Assembly (NCBI GenBank): GCA_026214975.1
Contig: CM047805.1
Span: forward strand, 66,503,383 to 66,567,382
Reading direction: 5' to 3'
DNA length: 64,000 bases
DNA from: Gentiana macrophylla
Lineage: Eukaryota > Streptophyta > Magnoliopsida > Gentianales > Gentianaceae
The translations under genes and the position numbers were made by a program. Below are positions 34,644-46,289 of this stretch, in pieces. The notes under the pieces were generated by a model. That model was not told the origin of the DNA. It saw nothing but the letters and a program-made list of their open reading frames with translations, and searched no databases. Positions within the stretch are counted from its first letter, which is position 1. Each line of letters begins with the position of its first letter.

Positions 34644-36115
34644 TCAAACTTCATATGTCTCTTTTGGTTCAGTCTGAGATAGAAAGCATACTATCATTGC
34701 ATTTAACTGATTTCTTCTCTGTACACCTTGTTGGATATCTCCAATCACTTTTTTTTCAGGATGGTCTCTCATCCATTGATGCACTGGGGGTTGAATTTCT
34801 GGAGCTTGATTTTCTTGAACTGGTTCTTTAAGGATTTCTGCATGATTATCTTGATCTTGAATTGGTTCAACTTTAGCTTGTGCAGGTTGTTCAACTGTAG
34901 GTTCAGTTGTTGGTAACTGAGGTTGTTCCAGATCGGTTGATTCTGTCAATCTTAGTCTTCATATGCTTTCATCAATATCAACATAAACTATAGTTGAGTT
35001 ATTCTATAACAGAGATTGGGAAATTGGTTCTGGTTGGTCTTCCATTGTGTCTCCCGCAAAATTTGGCTCATCAAAAACCACATGTATTGACTCTTCATGC
35101 TTGAGTGTCATCTTGTTTAAAACCCTAAAAGCTTTGCTGACACTAAAATATTCCAAGAATACTCATTTATCAGCTTTGGGTTGAAAGTCTTGAGCTCATC
35201 TTTTCCCTTGTTATGTATATAGCATTTGCTTCCAAAAGCATGAAAGTATGACACATTTGGCTTCCTTCCATTCCATTTCTCATTTTGTTCATTAAGGATC
35301 TTTTCTCACTGTAACAAGCTGTGTTAACAGCCTCTGCTTAATACCTTTCAGGTTACTTAGATTCACAAATCATAGTTCTACTAGCTTCATTGAGAGTGTC
35401 ATGTTTCTCCTTTCAGCTACTCCATTTTGCTGAAGTGTTGTTGTAGCAGCAAGTTGGTGTAATACTCCATTTTCTTCACAGTACTCAATGATCACAGTGT
35501 TGAGAACTTCAGTTCCTTTATCACATCTTATATTTACAACTGAAACACTATTCTGATTTTGAAGTCTTTTCAGCAGTTCTGTCAGTTTCTGCTTGGTTTC
35601 ACTTTTCTTTGTTAAGAAAATTAACCAGGTTTATCTTGAGTAATCATCAACTACTACCAATGTATACTTATTTCCACTAACACTGATAGGTGTAACTGGT
35701 TCAAACAATTCCATATGTAAAAGTTCTAAGACCCTTGTTGTTGAGTGACTTGGTCTTGAAGCTTACTTTTACTTGCTTCCATTTCTGACATGCGTCATAT
35801 AAGCTGTCTTTCTTGTAAGAAATCTCTAGTAATCCATTTTCTAATTCATTCTTGACCAGTAGGTTGATGTCATCAAAATTGAGATGCCTCGGTTTCTTGT
35901 GCCATAGCCAACTAACTTCTGATTTGGTATGCACAAGTAGAAAAGTCTATGAAACAGCTGTCGTCCAATCCGCAATATATATATTTTCTTTTCTTCTTCA
36001 ATCTAGAATGACTTGATGAGCAGTTTCACTTATAACAATGCAAAACTCCTTGTCAAATGTGTCTCTGTAATCCATGTCACAAAACTGACTAGTACTGAGC
36101 AAGTTGTAGTATAGT
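34644..36115 (-). pseudogene. Copia pre-integrase and integrase of the Sirevirus-like element
   Basis: The pre-integrase zinc region (35701-35934) reads WLWHKKPRHLNFDDINLLVK, where relatives have WHRRLGHLNF, and is followed by ACQKWKQVKVSFKTKSLNN. The catalytic core (about 35000-35690) is recognisable only in short pieces broken by stops. 34644-34949 is the Pro/Glu/Gln-rich linker between integrase and RT (EPTVEQPAQAKVEPIQDQD). The region directly abuts the solo LTR at 36116. Confidence 0.75.
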
Positions 36116-37855
36116 TGATGACGGTCAAATTATACCTGTAAAAGTCATCAACGTTGACCTTAAATCGAGATTAATAATATATATTTTATATTAAATCACA
36201 TGTTTATATGGATTATTTAATGTTATGTGATTTTTATTATATAATTTGGTATTTATCCATTTATAAGATATAATTCGGTGTTTATCCGTTTTTATTATAT
36301 AAATCGGTATTTATCCGTTTTTATTATATTTATCCGTTTTATTTAAATATGATTTATTTTGGGATAAATATCTATTTTGCAGATTTGGATAATTATGGAG
36401 GATAAATACAAATGGAAGAATTAAATCTCAAGATAAATCCAAGGAAATCCGGATGCATTAAAGATAAAGATCGGATAAGCATGACAAAAGCCGGCAAACC
36501 AATCCAAGATGGCGCCAACTTTGACACACGCATAAAGGGTGGGGGGCACCACTATTTTTTGGATCGGCCGGGAGTTATCTCTTATTTGTTTTGATATTTT
36601 GATGTATATCTCTTAATTAGCTTGAACCCCTATAAATAAAGGCTTGCAAATACACGCCAAATACACTTCTTTACACAATACATTTTTTTACACTTCTCAG
36701 TTTATAATAAAATCTTCAGTTTTTCTTAGAGCAGTTTTTATGCAAGATCTGCAATAATGTAAGTTCTTGTATTTATTTGTTCTTTGTTCTTTGTAATTAA
36801 GCCCCCAATTATTGTTTATTGTTTGAGGTTGTTCGTTATTCACCGAACGATGTAGATCTAAGGATACAATATGAGGTAGTGGGGATTCCTTGTCTATAAG
36901 GATCCACATGCCCATATCTGTTATCTGGTGACCTATAGATGACTTTGATATGATCAACAACCGTGTTTTTAGTAGATCTATAAAATTTCTTTATGAGTCT
37001 CTATTTTATCCGTTATGTATGTAGAAACGCTAAGATTTAGGTTTTCGCCACGTCAATCTAGCCACGCCTTTATGGTGTGATTGTCCACCTAGAATTTCTT
37101 ATCTTAGTAGGTATGGCTACGACTCGTTGCTCGTCTGCTTTAATTAGCGTATGATTAGGAAATACCAATATAGGGCTCTAGGTCGGCTCATGACTTGATC
37201 TTCCAGACTTTCAAATGAGATCTAGATCATTCAGATTCGGGAATTGCTAGCACCTAGTTATACGTGACATCGTAGATTAACATGATACCTAAAAAGTTAG
37301 TGTTAATGGGACGGAGACCGATGCGATCGCTTAGAAGTACGCCTGAACAAATGAATGTTGCCTAGGTGAGGAATACGGTTAATATCGGCATCCCTAGCTT
37401 TGTAAGCGTCATGAGTCATATGAGATGGAGGCCGGCGAAAGCGAAGTCAAGTGATGTAGCATAGTGATCTCGGATGGCCTACCCGGGCTAGATCTAGTTT
37501 GGGGATGACTCCGTTGCCAATATAAAAGAAATACGAATCGGATTAATAGTTGTCGAGACTAGCTTAATTATATAGAATCTCTAGATCCAAACGATAACAT
37601 GATAACTGGGGAGGTTAATTACGTTATGTGTTGTGCCGAGTCGTGTCCTTTACCTTTCTTCTCTTTTGTTGGTCGTAGACCGCCTTTATGTCCTTGATAT
37701 GAAATAATTAATTGTTTATATATAAATGACCCACAATTGGTTCCCTGTGGGATCGACCTTGATTCGCTATAGCTATACTACGATGGACCTAGTCCTCTTG
37801 CTAGTATTGGTTTATGGTGGTCAAGTATTTTAATTTCACTTGATCTACGTCATCA
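36116..37855 (+). mobile_element. Solo gypsy-type LTR, 1740 bp, with exact target duplication
   Basis: It runs from TGATGACGGTCAAATTATAC to TTGATCTACGTCATCA and is flanked by ATAGT on both sides (36111-36115 and 37856-37860). It contains CTGTGGGATCGACCTTGATT and CTAGTCCTCTTGCTAGTA near its end, the same 3' module seen in the other Athila/Tat-like LTRs. A TATA box (CCTATAAATAAAGG) is at about 36631. No internal sequence is present, so LTR-LTR recombination removed the body. It separates the protease and pre-integrase of the Sirevirus-like element. Confidence 0.95.
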
Positions 37856-37860
37856 ATAGT

Positions 37861-38100
37861 CCTTCATCATATGCTACATTTCTAATCTTCAAACCATTCT
37901 TGACTAAAGTTCCATAACCTCTAGTATAACTAGGTTTCTCTTTGCCACCAAAATTGACTTTTGGTCCATCCTTAGCATGAAATTCAACTAGACAGTCTTT
38001 TCCCCTTGTCATGTGTCTTGAGCAACCACTGTCAAAGTACCAAGTATCCTGCAACACAAATTAAATAGTTTTAGGTACCCAGTTACGTTTGGGTCCATAA
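37861..38100 (-). pseudogene. Copia protease of the Sirevirus-like element
   Basis: The sequence TWYFDSGCSRHMTRGKD carries the DSG catalytic triplet of copia aspartic proteases. It is followed by VNFGGKEKPSYTRGYGTLV. The reading frame ends where the solo LTR was inserted. Confidence 0.85.
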
Positions 38101-38169
38101 GGGTCAGTTGTAAGTACAATATTTGGAATGTTTCCATAGGGTCTTTTTTTAAAATTGTTGCACTTATTA

Positions 38170-40194
38170 TCATATATATATATATGCTACATTTCCATAG
38201 TACTTCAGGTCTTTTTGTTTAAACTGATTTCCATAATGCCTTCTATTTTTAAAAACTGAGTAATAACCATAATTCTGCTGTTTATGGTATATAACTATGT
38301 ACTGAGGTCTAAACTGACTTCTGGACTGAGGATCTTGTTGAGATCTCAGGTGAGTTCTCTGTTGAGTCCTTGACTGAGACTTTTGATAAGTTCTCTGTTG
38401 AGAATGATTGTTCCTTTCATTTTTAGAAATAGGTTCAGAAATGTTCCAATCCGCATCAGAAGGAAACAATTTGCCTTTCCCCCTGAGTTTGTAATTCCTT
38501 GAATGATTGACATTCTTAGATTTAACTTGATTAGTCTTTTTTGGGTTCTTAGCTTGGTTAGCTTCTGTAGATCTGGCATTTGTCTACTCTCATTGTTTCT
38601 ATGAGGTCTGATCTACCTTTAGATCTTTCTTTGTTATTGAATGCAGTTGACTTCTTAGAAAACTGATGCTGATACTGGGTTGATTCAGTCAGAATTGACT
38701 TAACTAGTTTAGCATGCTTCTCAGTTTGAGGAATTTGCCCAGCTACGAACTTAATGCCAATTTTGACACTTGGTTCAGCAGCTTTACTAGTTCCTTCCTT
38801 TGAAGTTTGTTGTGTGTCAAATACTAGGCCAGTCCTATCACCATAGGGCTTTCCGGATTTGAATCGAGTTTTAGAAATTTACTGGGCTAAAGATTCAACT
38901 GCTACTACTGAAGTAGTAAGCTGATGTTGATTCTTTGCAGGGTCAGTTCTTAATACTTTCAGAATGTTCAATTCAGCTTTTAATCTTTCAATCTCCAAAA
39001 GTAGAGATTATTTCTCTGCTTTAACTGATTCATAACCAGCTTGTATTATAACCATTTGGTTCATCAGTGCACCGAGGGTTTCTTCTAATTCAGGATTTTT
39101 AGGATTAGAACCAGCTGTTGAAGAACAATCACTTTGGTCCTCCATATGAGCCATCAAATTGTGTCGTCTGATAGATCTTTTTTAGTTTAAGCTTCAAAAT
39201 CTGATTCATCTCTAGCGAATAGTGCTCTTCTACCAGTTCTTCTTTGTTGTGTTGTTTTGTTGCTTAGTTCTGGACATTCTGACTTGAAATGTCCAGGCTT
39301 ATTGCAGTTGAAGCATAAATATTCATGTTTTTCTTTGTCTCTTCTTTCTTCTCTGGAATCTACTTGATGTACTTCTAAGTATATGCATGGCCACTCTTCA
39401 TTTTTCTGATTCTTTTTATCATAAGTGCCATTTTTTCCTTCATGTCATCTAGTTCCTGAAGATTGATTGCTGATGATTCTATGTTACCATCAACTGCTGT
39501 AAGAGCTGTAGTCCATGGAGCCTCAAGTGCTTTGATTGCTACAGAGATTACTGTAAAATCTTCATTAAACTCTTAGATCTGAGAAAATCTTAAAGGTATC
39601 TTCTTATCCGAGTTTTCTTGATTCTTTCATAGTTGTGACCTTCATCATCCAGCATAGGGGTAAAGCCTTCAAAATTTGAACATTAACATACTTCTTGGTG
39701 TAGACAATCTTGAGAAGTGCTAGCGCATCCATAATTGCACTAAATCTTGTCTCTATTTGCTCAATGGTTTCACCAGATTTCATCTTGAAATCTTAAAATT
39801 TAATTTTAGCCACCAGAATCTTGTTTTCTTTAATTGAATCAGTTCCTTCACACAAAAACTGTAGTTTCCCCCATATTTCTTTGGCAGTTGTGCAGTCTTT
39901 GACTTTCAGATACATATTGATGTCTAGTGTTCTAAGAATAATGTCCATCGCCACATTGTTGAGGTTGTCTCTCTTTATGTCATCGTTGTTCCATTCACTC
40001 TTGGGTTTGGGAACTCTAACTTGAGCTCCGCCATCAACTGTTTGCATATGTGTGATTTTTATTGGTGCATCAGTGAGAACAACCATCATCTCATCGTGTG
40101 TGGCAGCAAGGAATGCCTGCAAACATCTTCTATATTAATGAAAACGATCCAAGTTGCACATAAGCATTTGTCTAGCATACTGATTGTTGTCCAT
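38170..40194 (-). pseudogene. Copia gag (UBN2 type) of the Sirevirus-like element
   Basis: I place the start at the minus-strand ATG ending at 40194 (MDNNQYARQML), about 100 bp inside the primer site. The UBN2 domain (39793-40122) reads LRTLDINMYLKVKDCTTAKE and IWGKLQFLCEGTDSIKENK. The zinc knuckle at about 39270-39315 is complete (CFNCNKPGHFKSEC). A Gln/Arg/Ser-rich tail (QSRTQQRTHLRSQQDPQSRS, 38170-38469) precedes the protease. Stops and shifts near 40130, 39790 and 38600 break the frame. Confidence 0.85.
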
Positions 40195-40298
40195 GATGCA
40201 AGTTTAGAAAACTGAGTTTTTGAAAAATTGGAAAATAAAAAATTGATCGTTTTTAGAAGATCAACTAGAGAATAATATCAGAACAAGTCTTTAACACT

Positions 40299-40310
40299 GC
40301 TCTGATACCA
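40299..40310 (-). promoter_or_regulatory. Primer binding site, initiator Met tRNA
   Basis: Minus-strand TGGTATCAGAGC lies 2 bp inside the 5' LTR and is intact. Confidence 0.95.
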
Positions 40311-40312
40311 AT

Positions 40313-42186
40313 TGTTGGTCCCGTGAAAAGGCTGACACAAGTTTAGAGGGGGTGTATAAACTTGTCACCAAAAATTACCAAAACCCTCAGACTTAAACAA
40401 AACTAGGTTCAGTTAAAATTTGTGTGGAGTTAAGCTAACAAAGCTGAGTAAAGGTCAACTGACTTTTGCTCAAACTGAGTTGACCGGCAGCGGATTAAGT
40501 TAAGTTATAGCCTTTTTAAATGATGTTGTTGTATCTATGAAAAAGCTGAAATTCTAAATTGAGTGTTCTGATGAACTTCAGTCTGTGTTCTATGTGAGAT
40601 TAAATCAGTTTGTATGTTTGGACGACCAATGCTTTAACAATCACAATAACTGGAATTTATATAACTATAAATAAATTGCGTAAATTAAATAAGTAAATAA
40701 GTAAATGAGGCATGAAATTATAGAGGTTCCCGGTGGTGTAATCATGTCATTCCTCTATTCCCCTGTGATGTAGAAGGAAAATTTCCACTAGAACTCTTGA
40801 AGTAGATCGGTTACAAAAGTCCTAATCTGATAGTCCGTGACTAATATCTGGATTCACTATCTAAGCAACTATAGAACAGGTTGTATTGTTGCTCTGCAAC
40901 TGCTTCACTAGTCCGTATAGGGTTATATTGCCTCTTCTCCAACTCCACCACAAACACAGTCTACCAAGACTGCAAAAACATTTGTCCTTAGCAAATCCTA
41001 GACTGGATTGCTTCACAGTCTCAACCTTTGATAAAATAAAAGTTAGGACTTGAATCAGGTAAGTGATTCTTGCTTGTGGGTCTTCAAAGTGTTGAAATCT
41101 TGATAATTCTTTGTAGCCTGAACACTTAGAAGATTTCTGGACTGTTTACTTGTTTGCTCGTAATGATATCTTGAATATTTAGACTTACAAAAATTTGTTC
41201 TAAATCGTGTAAATTCGGTGTTTGATCCTTGTTACAAAGTCTTGTATTTATAGTGCTAGATCCAACAGTTGTCTTGTTTGAATTTTCGAACGTTATATTA
41301 GATTCTCCGGAATATGCTATCATATGTCAGATATGTCAGTGTCCTTCTGACATGTCTGACGTTCATCCAATAAAATTTCTTGCTTTCCACCGTTCCGATT
41401 TTTATTTAGTTCTTGGATGATTTCGACTTGAAATCGAAGTTTTTGGGTATGTCGGTTTAAATTGGTATAACTGATTTTTTCAGTTCTAAGAGCGTTAACT
41501 GAGTTTTTATTCTTCTTCAAAACTGAGTACTCTGTATTCATAAGATCTTTATTAGCTTGATTAGAGTACACCATATAAATTCATATCTTGTAAGATATCA
41601 TTGTCCTTATGTGTCTTAGGTCTTCATACAAGATCTATAAAGTCAGCTCAGGCCATCACAGACTTACCAGAACTCTAACTTTATAGTCTCGGCTTTAGTC
41701 TTCATAAACTAAATTTGAACCCTCAGTTCTTCAATCTTCAATAACTGAGTTTGTGTCCCTCAGCCTTCATTACTGAGTTTGAACCCTCAGCCTTCAGCTT
41801 TTATAGATAAGCCTGAGTCTGTTCCCTCAGCGAACATACCTTCTTCAGTTTCACTTGTGATAAAGTTAAATGAGTTTGAATCCTTAGTTTGTATACTGAC
41901 TTCAGTAAGTCTTCAATTATTGACTGAGTTCTGACTTCAGTTTTGATAGGTATCAGTTTCAGTTTTCATAGGTGATCCGTTTTTTCAGTTTTGAATTCTA
42001 TCTGTTACAGTGCTTGTCTGATTTAACCTATACAATAATCAAACTCTATATAACCTATACATTCAATTATAGACATCTTTTATCTTTTCACTATAACAGC
42101 TACTTCCAGCACTCAATCAACGGGGTTAAAACAAATAAGCAAATAAATGGATGAATTATCATCAAAACACAATTTTATTTCTAACA
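40313..42186 (-). repeat. 5' LTR of the Sirevirus-like element
   Basis: On the plus strand it runs from TGTTGGTCCCGTGAAAAGG to TTATTTCTAACA and matches 28072-29909. The outer end is followed by TAACT. Confidence 0.95.
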
Positions 42187-42436
42187 TAACTAGAACCAAA
42201 CCAGCCAGTGGTCATGAGTTAGATGAAGATTGAAACCTTTGGCATCAAAATCGGTGTGGTGTCCCGAATGTGGAAGATCTAAGGAAGAAAGTGATGAATG
42301 AAGCCCACAAGGTAGAGTTTTCAATCCATGTCGGGGCAACCAATATGTGTAGAGAGTTGAAATACCAATGTTGGAGGCCTTTCATGAAGATGGAGAGAGC
42401 AGATTGTCTACAACACTAGTTTCCACGCTAGTATCC
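42187..42436 (+). pseudogene. Chromovirus integrase, zinc-binding region
   Basis: The plus strand reads DLRKKVMNEAHKVEFSIHVG, then ATNMCRELKYQCWRPFMKME. This is the H2C2 zinc-binding region of a chromovirus integrase, with the second Cys pair degraded. It ends at the TATCC target duplication of the Athila-like element. Continuation is at 50767, but the catalytic core between (about 150 residues) is missing on both sides, so the core was deleted before or around the insertion. Confidence 0.8.
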
Positions 42437-43816
42437 TGATAACGCTCTAAATGCACCATTAATTATTTAATTATACCTTTATTTACCCCGAATTGTGCTC
42501 AAGAGGGGATATATAAGCTCGTTATCCTATGGAATATGTGTTAAATGCTATGTGCATGATTCTAGGTTTACGATTATGCATCTGAGTTATTATCCCATAC
42601 ATTTGGTACTGTTTGGTCTTGTTTTATACATTTTTCAGATGTACTACAATCCGGAGCAGCTAAGGACGGATATGGACTGAAACGAAGACAGTGGGCCAAG
42701 TGAAAAAAGTCAAAGAAGAGATTCGCTAGAAAAAAAGAAAGAAAAATAAGCCCGATTTACCGTGGGCTAGGCCCAGTTTACCGAGGCCTTGAAAGACAAG
42801 AAAGTGAAGTCTGCCACATCTACAAGGTCGGTTAGTGTTTTATTGAGTCGGAAGTCGGCTAATGTATCTATATAAGGCCGCCGAACTCGAATGACAATAT
42901 ATGTCTCAATTAGTTTTCATATACATTGATAAATTTTATACAATTTGATGAAATAAATTTCCTTTAAGCTTTTGGTGATTTATTTTCTAGTTTCCTCCCT
43001 TCCACGCCATCTCTAGCTTGAGTAGATCAAGCTAGATCTCCATAACCGAAGGTATGAAGCTTTGAACGTTCCTTTATGTCTTTATTATGGTAGACTACTT
43101 GTATTTACATATTATAGTTGATCTGCATGTTTAACAACCCCATAATTTACTTGAATTAATTGGAACGAAGCAATGTACATTCCAGAATAGGAACCGCCGC
43201 TCCCGGAAAATCATCTACCAATTTACCGGGGCAATATTTAAGTAACCCTAATCTGGAGATTCGGCGTCAGCTATGTAGATCATCATGATTAATTAACAGT
43301 ACGTTAGATCTGGCCAATCTACTTATTGTATTCATAAATTAACATGAAGGACTATTAGTGATGTGTTAATTAAGAAATAGTCTTGATGGATCCCTCGGAA
43401 CGTGCTAGTCATAGTCGATAGCTGCTTAGGGAGGTTTTCGATCTCATGCCGGAATCAGTAGAACTTATTGCGATTGGGTTAATACAACCAATGAAGGAGG
43501 TTAGTTGCGTATAGATTGTCTGCTGTCCTTACAACGGAAGTAGATAGGGTTAGGAGATGCACGCGTAGCTAAAACTGAATTAAAACATTCGATTGATTTA
43601 AGGAAATTATGCGGGGAAGTAAACATAAAGATTAACTAGACCAAGTTAGTAGATAGGTGGGATGAGGAAGGAATACCCTGTTCATTTTTATGTTTATTGT
43701 TAGTGAACGACCATATATGTTCTCTTAATTACGTTAGACTCGTTTATACTTGAGTTGCATTGTCTCAGATTGACATAGTACTCTTGCTAGTATCACGCGA
43801 CTCACATGTGCGATCA
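42437..43816 (+). repeat. 5' LTR of the Athila-like element
   Basis: It runs from TGATAACGCTCTAAATGC to CATGTGCGATCA. It has a TATA box (TATATAAGG, 42869-42877) and a direct pair of GTTTACC-type boxes (42755-42761 and 42776-42782) about 90-115 bp upstream. A short deletion near 43770 removes the GTGGGATCGACCTTGATT stretch present in the 3' copy. Confidence 0.95.
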
Positions 43817-43822
43817 AGTTTT

Positions 43823-43840
43823 TGGTGCCGTTGCCGGGGA
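43823..43840 (+). promoter_or_regulatory. Primer binding site, tRNA-Asp type
   Basis: TGGTGCCGTTGCCGGGGA lies just inside the 5' LTR. The common plant Athila form is TGGCGCCGTTGCCGGGGA, so one base differs. Confidence 0.9.
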
Positions 43841-44310
43841 CAATGGCCAATTTCAAGAATAAACATTTTTAACTTTAATTAAGAAGTTGTTGTTTTCTTT
43901 TAATTTTTCTTTTCGAGTCTTGAGTCGTCCTGAAATAAACCTACATCATTTTACTGCCAAACGAAGAAATTTCGAGCCTAGTTTATCGTGCTTTGCCCCC
44001 TACTTACCGAGAGTCAAAAAATCAAGTTCTGACAGCCTCCGTGTCTCTGTGTATATCCCTATTAGTTTTAGTTAGTAGGTCCTCAATAGTTGGGTCTAAT
44101 CCCAACTGAAGCGGAAGTTGCTAACCTTTTTCTTTGTTTTCTTTTGTCTCTTTCACAGGAATCTCAGGACCCTTCAGAAATTCATTCCCCAAGAGTTGAA
44201 TAAGGCAAGACAAGTCAAACACTGTGCCTCGTGAAGTATTGAACATCAAACCAATCTCCATGTATCCATGATCAAAAGCTAGAGAGCAGTATGAATTAGA
44301 TAAGAAACGT
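43841..44310 (+). other. Leader region, gag missing
   Basis: This is a T-rich non-coding leader. It includes a splice-acceptor-like TTTCTTTTGTCTCTTTCACAG ending near 44158. The capsid domain expected here is absent, so gag has been lost or reduced to the Glu-rich segment that follows. Confidence 0.5.
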
Positions 44311-45260
44311 GTGGAGGAGGAGAAAGAAGAACTTAAACGGGAAGCCAAAGAGGGCCTAGAAGAGTACGAAACGTATCGGTCATGTGAGTATCCTATTGAG
44401 TTAATTGATATATCCTCTAATTATGATTTCGATGATCCTGAAGAGGATCTCGATACTATGTTCTCTGAGCCTAAGGATTACCGGGACTCAGATTCCGTAG
44501 TGAAGCTAGGAGACCCCAGGACGTTTTGACTTATGATCTCAATCAATAGTGTACATGTAGGATTAGGTCTCTGCAACTCCGGTTCGAGTTGCAATATTCT
44601 TCCTTTCTCCCTCTGTCAGAAAATTAAGATTCGGGTAACCATGGACCAAACCTGGTCCATGACCTTTGTTGATTGTACTAGAGATATGTCTGCTGGTCTA
44701 CTAAAGAATTGCACAATCAAGGTAGGAGGATTCACGTTCCCTATAGATTTCATAGTCCTAGACATACCGGAAGATCCTAATGCCCCAGTTTTATTAGGAA
44801 GGCCTTTCCTAGAGACCAGCCATGCGATCATGGATTTCGATAATGGGGAGATAACTCTAAGGTTGAACAATGATGCAGTAACTGTTAAGATCCTAGAACC
44901 CCTAGACAATAGGCCTGGACGCTGCATGATGACTATGGTTCTGGAGACGTTAAATTTGTGCAGATAAAAGATGAGAGGTATAGGCATCGAGAGGTTCTTG
45001 TAGAAACCCGTGAGCAGGAGTTTATGAGATTACTACTTAGAAAACACGAGGAGAAGGACCACAACAAGATGCTCGTGGAAGTCAGTCCGTCCGTATTACG
45101 TATTGAAAAGGTAGAGCCGAAAAAAGAAAATGTGGAGTCCTTGGACATAAAAGTTAAGTCTCGAAGCAGGGGTAGACCTAGTGCACGAGCGCAGAAAGCA
45201 AGACGTGCAAGGAAGAGAGCTCAGAAAAAAAAACCGAGGGATAGCACTCCTACAGGATAA
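44311..45260 (+). pseudogene. Athila-like gag end, aspartic protease and linker
   Basis: A Glu/Lys-rich segment (44311-44529) leads to a retroviral-type protease domain (44533-44967). Around the active site it reads GLCNSGSSCNILPFSLCQKI, whereas relatives have D-S-G or D-L-G; the catalytic Asp is Asn here. The domain then continues with IDFIVLDIPEDPNAPVLLGR and FLETSHAIMDFDNGEITLRL. A basic linker (44958-45260) ends with ARRARKRAQKKKP. There is a TGA at 44527-44529 between the first two parts and a frameshift near 44960. The enzyme would be inactive. Confidence 0.85.
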
Positions 45261-46289
45261 GGGCAAACGAGAAGGGAAGTGCATAACGTTTAAAACCTCA
45301 AAAGTGCATATTTGGCGAGTTAAAGCCCTGACCTTTGACTGGTGAAGATCCGAAGGTATGTCGAGCTGGCGACTATAAACTCAGAACTATCTCTTGAAAC
45401 CTTAGTTAGGATAAGAGTCAATTAAAGTAGCCGGATAAAATGACGAGATTTTTTCATCCTACTGCACCCTCAGCTTGAAATCGATGGATGTTGGGAAGGT
45501 TTTTTAACTCGTTGTGGATTCTAGTGAAGTAGGTTAGGATCGAGTCAGAAGTAACAAAAGAAGGACTAAGACCTAGTGATTTGAGGTCAGGATTGAGCAG
45601 TAAGTTAATGTAAGGTGTGCAGAACAGTAACTGATAAAATCTAGAGAAGAGTTGTCCCGGTTTACCGATCTATGTTTTATCAATTTTGTGTGTCAGATTC
45701 TAGATCAGACCCTTCGATAACACGTGATGGACATACGTTGTATCGGTTACCCACCAGTCAGCAGAAACGCCCATTTTTCCCTCTTTTCCATCATTTCCTC
45801 ATTTCCCACAGTCCACCATTACACCACGTCAATCACATCAATCACCTCCTCAATCCTCTAGCCATTATTACTCCTCCAACCCACTATCCTACTAAATCCT
45901 TCCATCTCCTATCATTTTCTTCTATATAAACACCCATTCACCACCATTATTCTTCATTCTCAACAATATTCTTCTTCTTCATCGCCAATTTCTCCTCTTA
46001 TTTTAATTTTTCATAAATCTAGGCCGACCATCACCACAATTACCACCACTACTATCAACCATTTTCCTTCCATTTTAACACCTAAAACACCATTTTCCCG
46101 TCCTCTGTTGCTGTGTGGTACTGCTGTGACATCGATGTTGCTGCAGTTCATCTTCTTCCATCTTCAGAAGCACTGTCCCAGTAAAAGTCAGAAAAACTAG
46201 GCACGTTAAATCGGCCAAGAGGTCCGGTAAACCGATGGTCTATTTTCAGAGCAGAATTAGTATATCAGCAGTCTTTGTGTCCATCCACT
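45261..46289 (+). other. Pol deletion scar and non-coding region
   Basis: GTCGAGCTGGCGACTATAAA (about 45360) matches the sequence just after integrase in the element at 19992-25635. This places the deletion junction between about 45260 and 45360. After it comes T/C-rich non-coding DNA (45770-46080), including GTTTACC boxes at about 45659 and 46226. Confidence 0.7.

Larger units (their letters stand above)
28072..42186 (-). mobile_element. Sirevirus-like Ty1/copia element, 14.1 kb with insertion
   Basis: Long LTRs (about 1.85 kb), an intact initiator-Met primer site, UBN2-type gag, protease, integrase, RT, RNase H and then about 2.7 kb of additional coding-like sequence before the polypurine tract fit the Sirevirus layout. 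Without the solo LTR at 36116-37855 it is about 12.4 kb. It interrupts a plus-strand chromovirus. Flanks TGACC (left) and TAACT (right) agree in only three of five bases, so the target duplication is doubtful. All frames are broken. Confidence 0.9.

Noticed and set aside
36412..36594. Short plus-strand frame as a gene
   Set aside because: It lies entirely inside the solo LTR and has no coding features.
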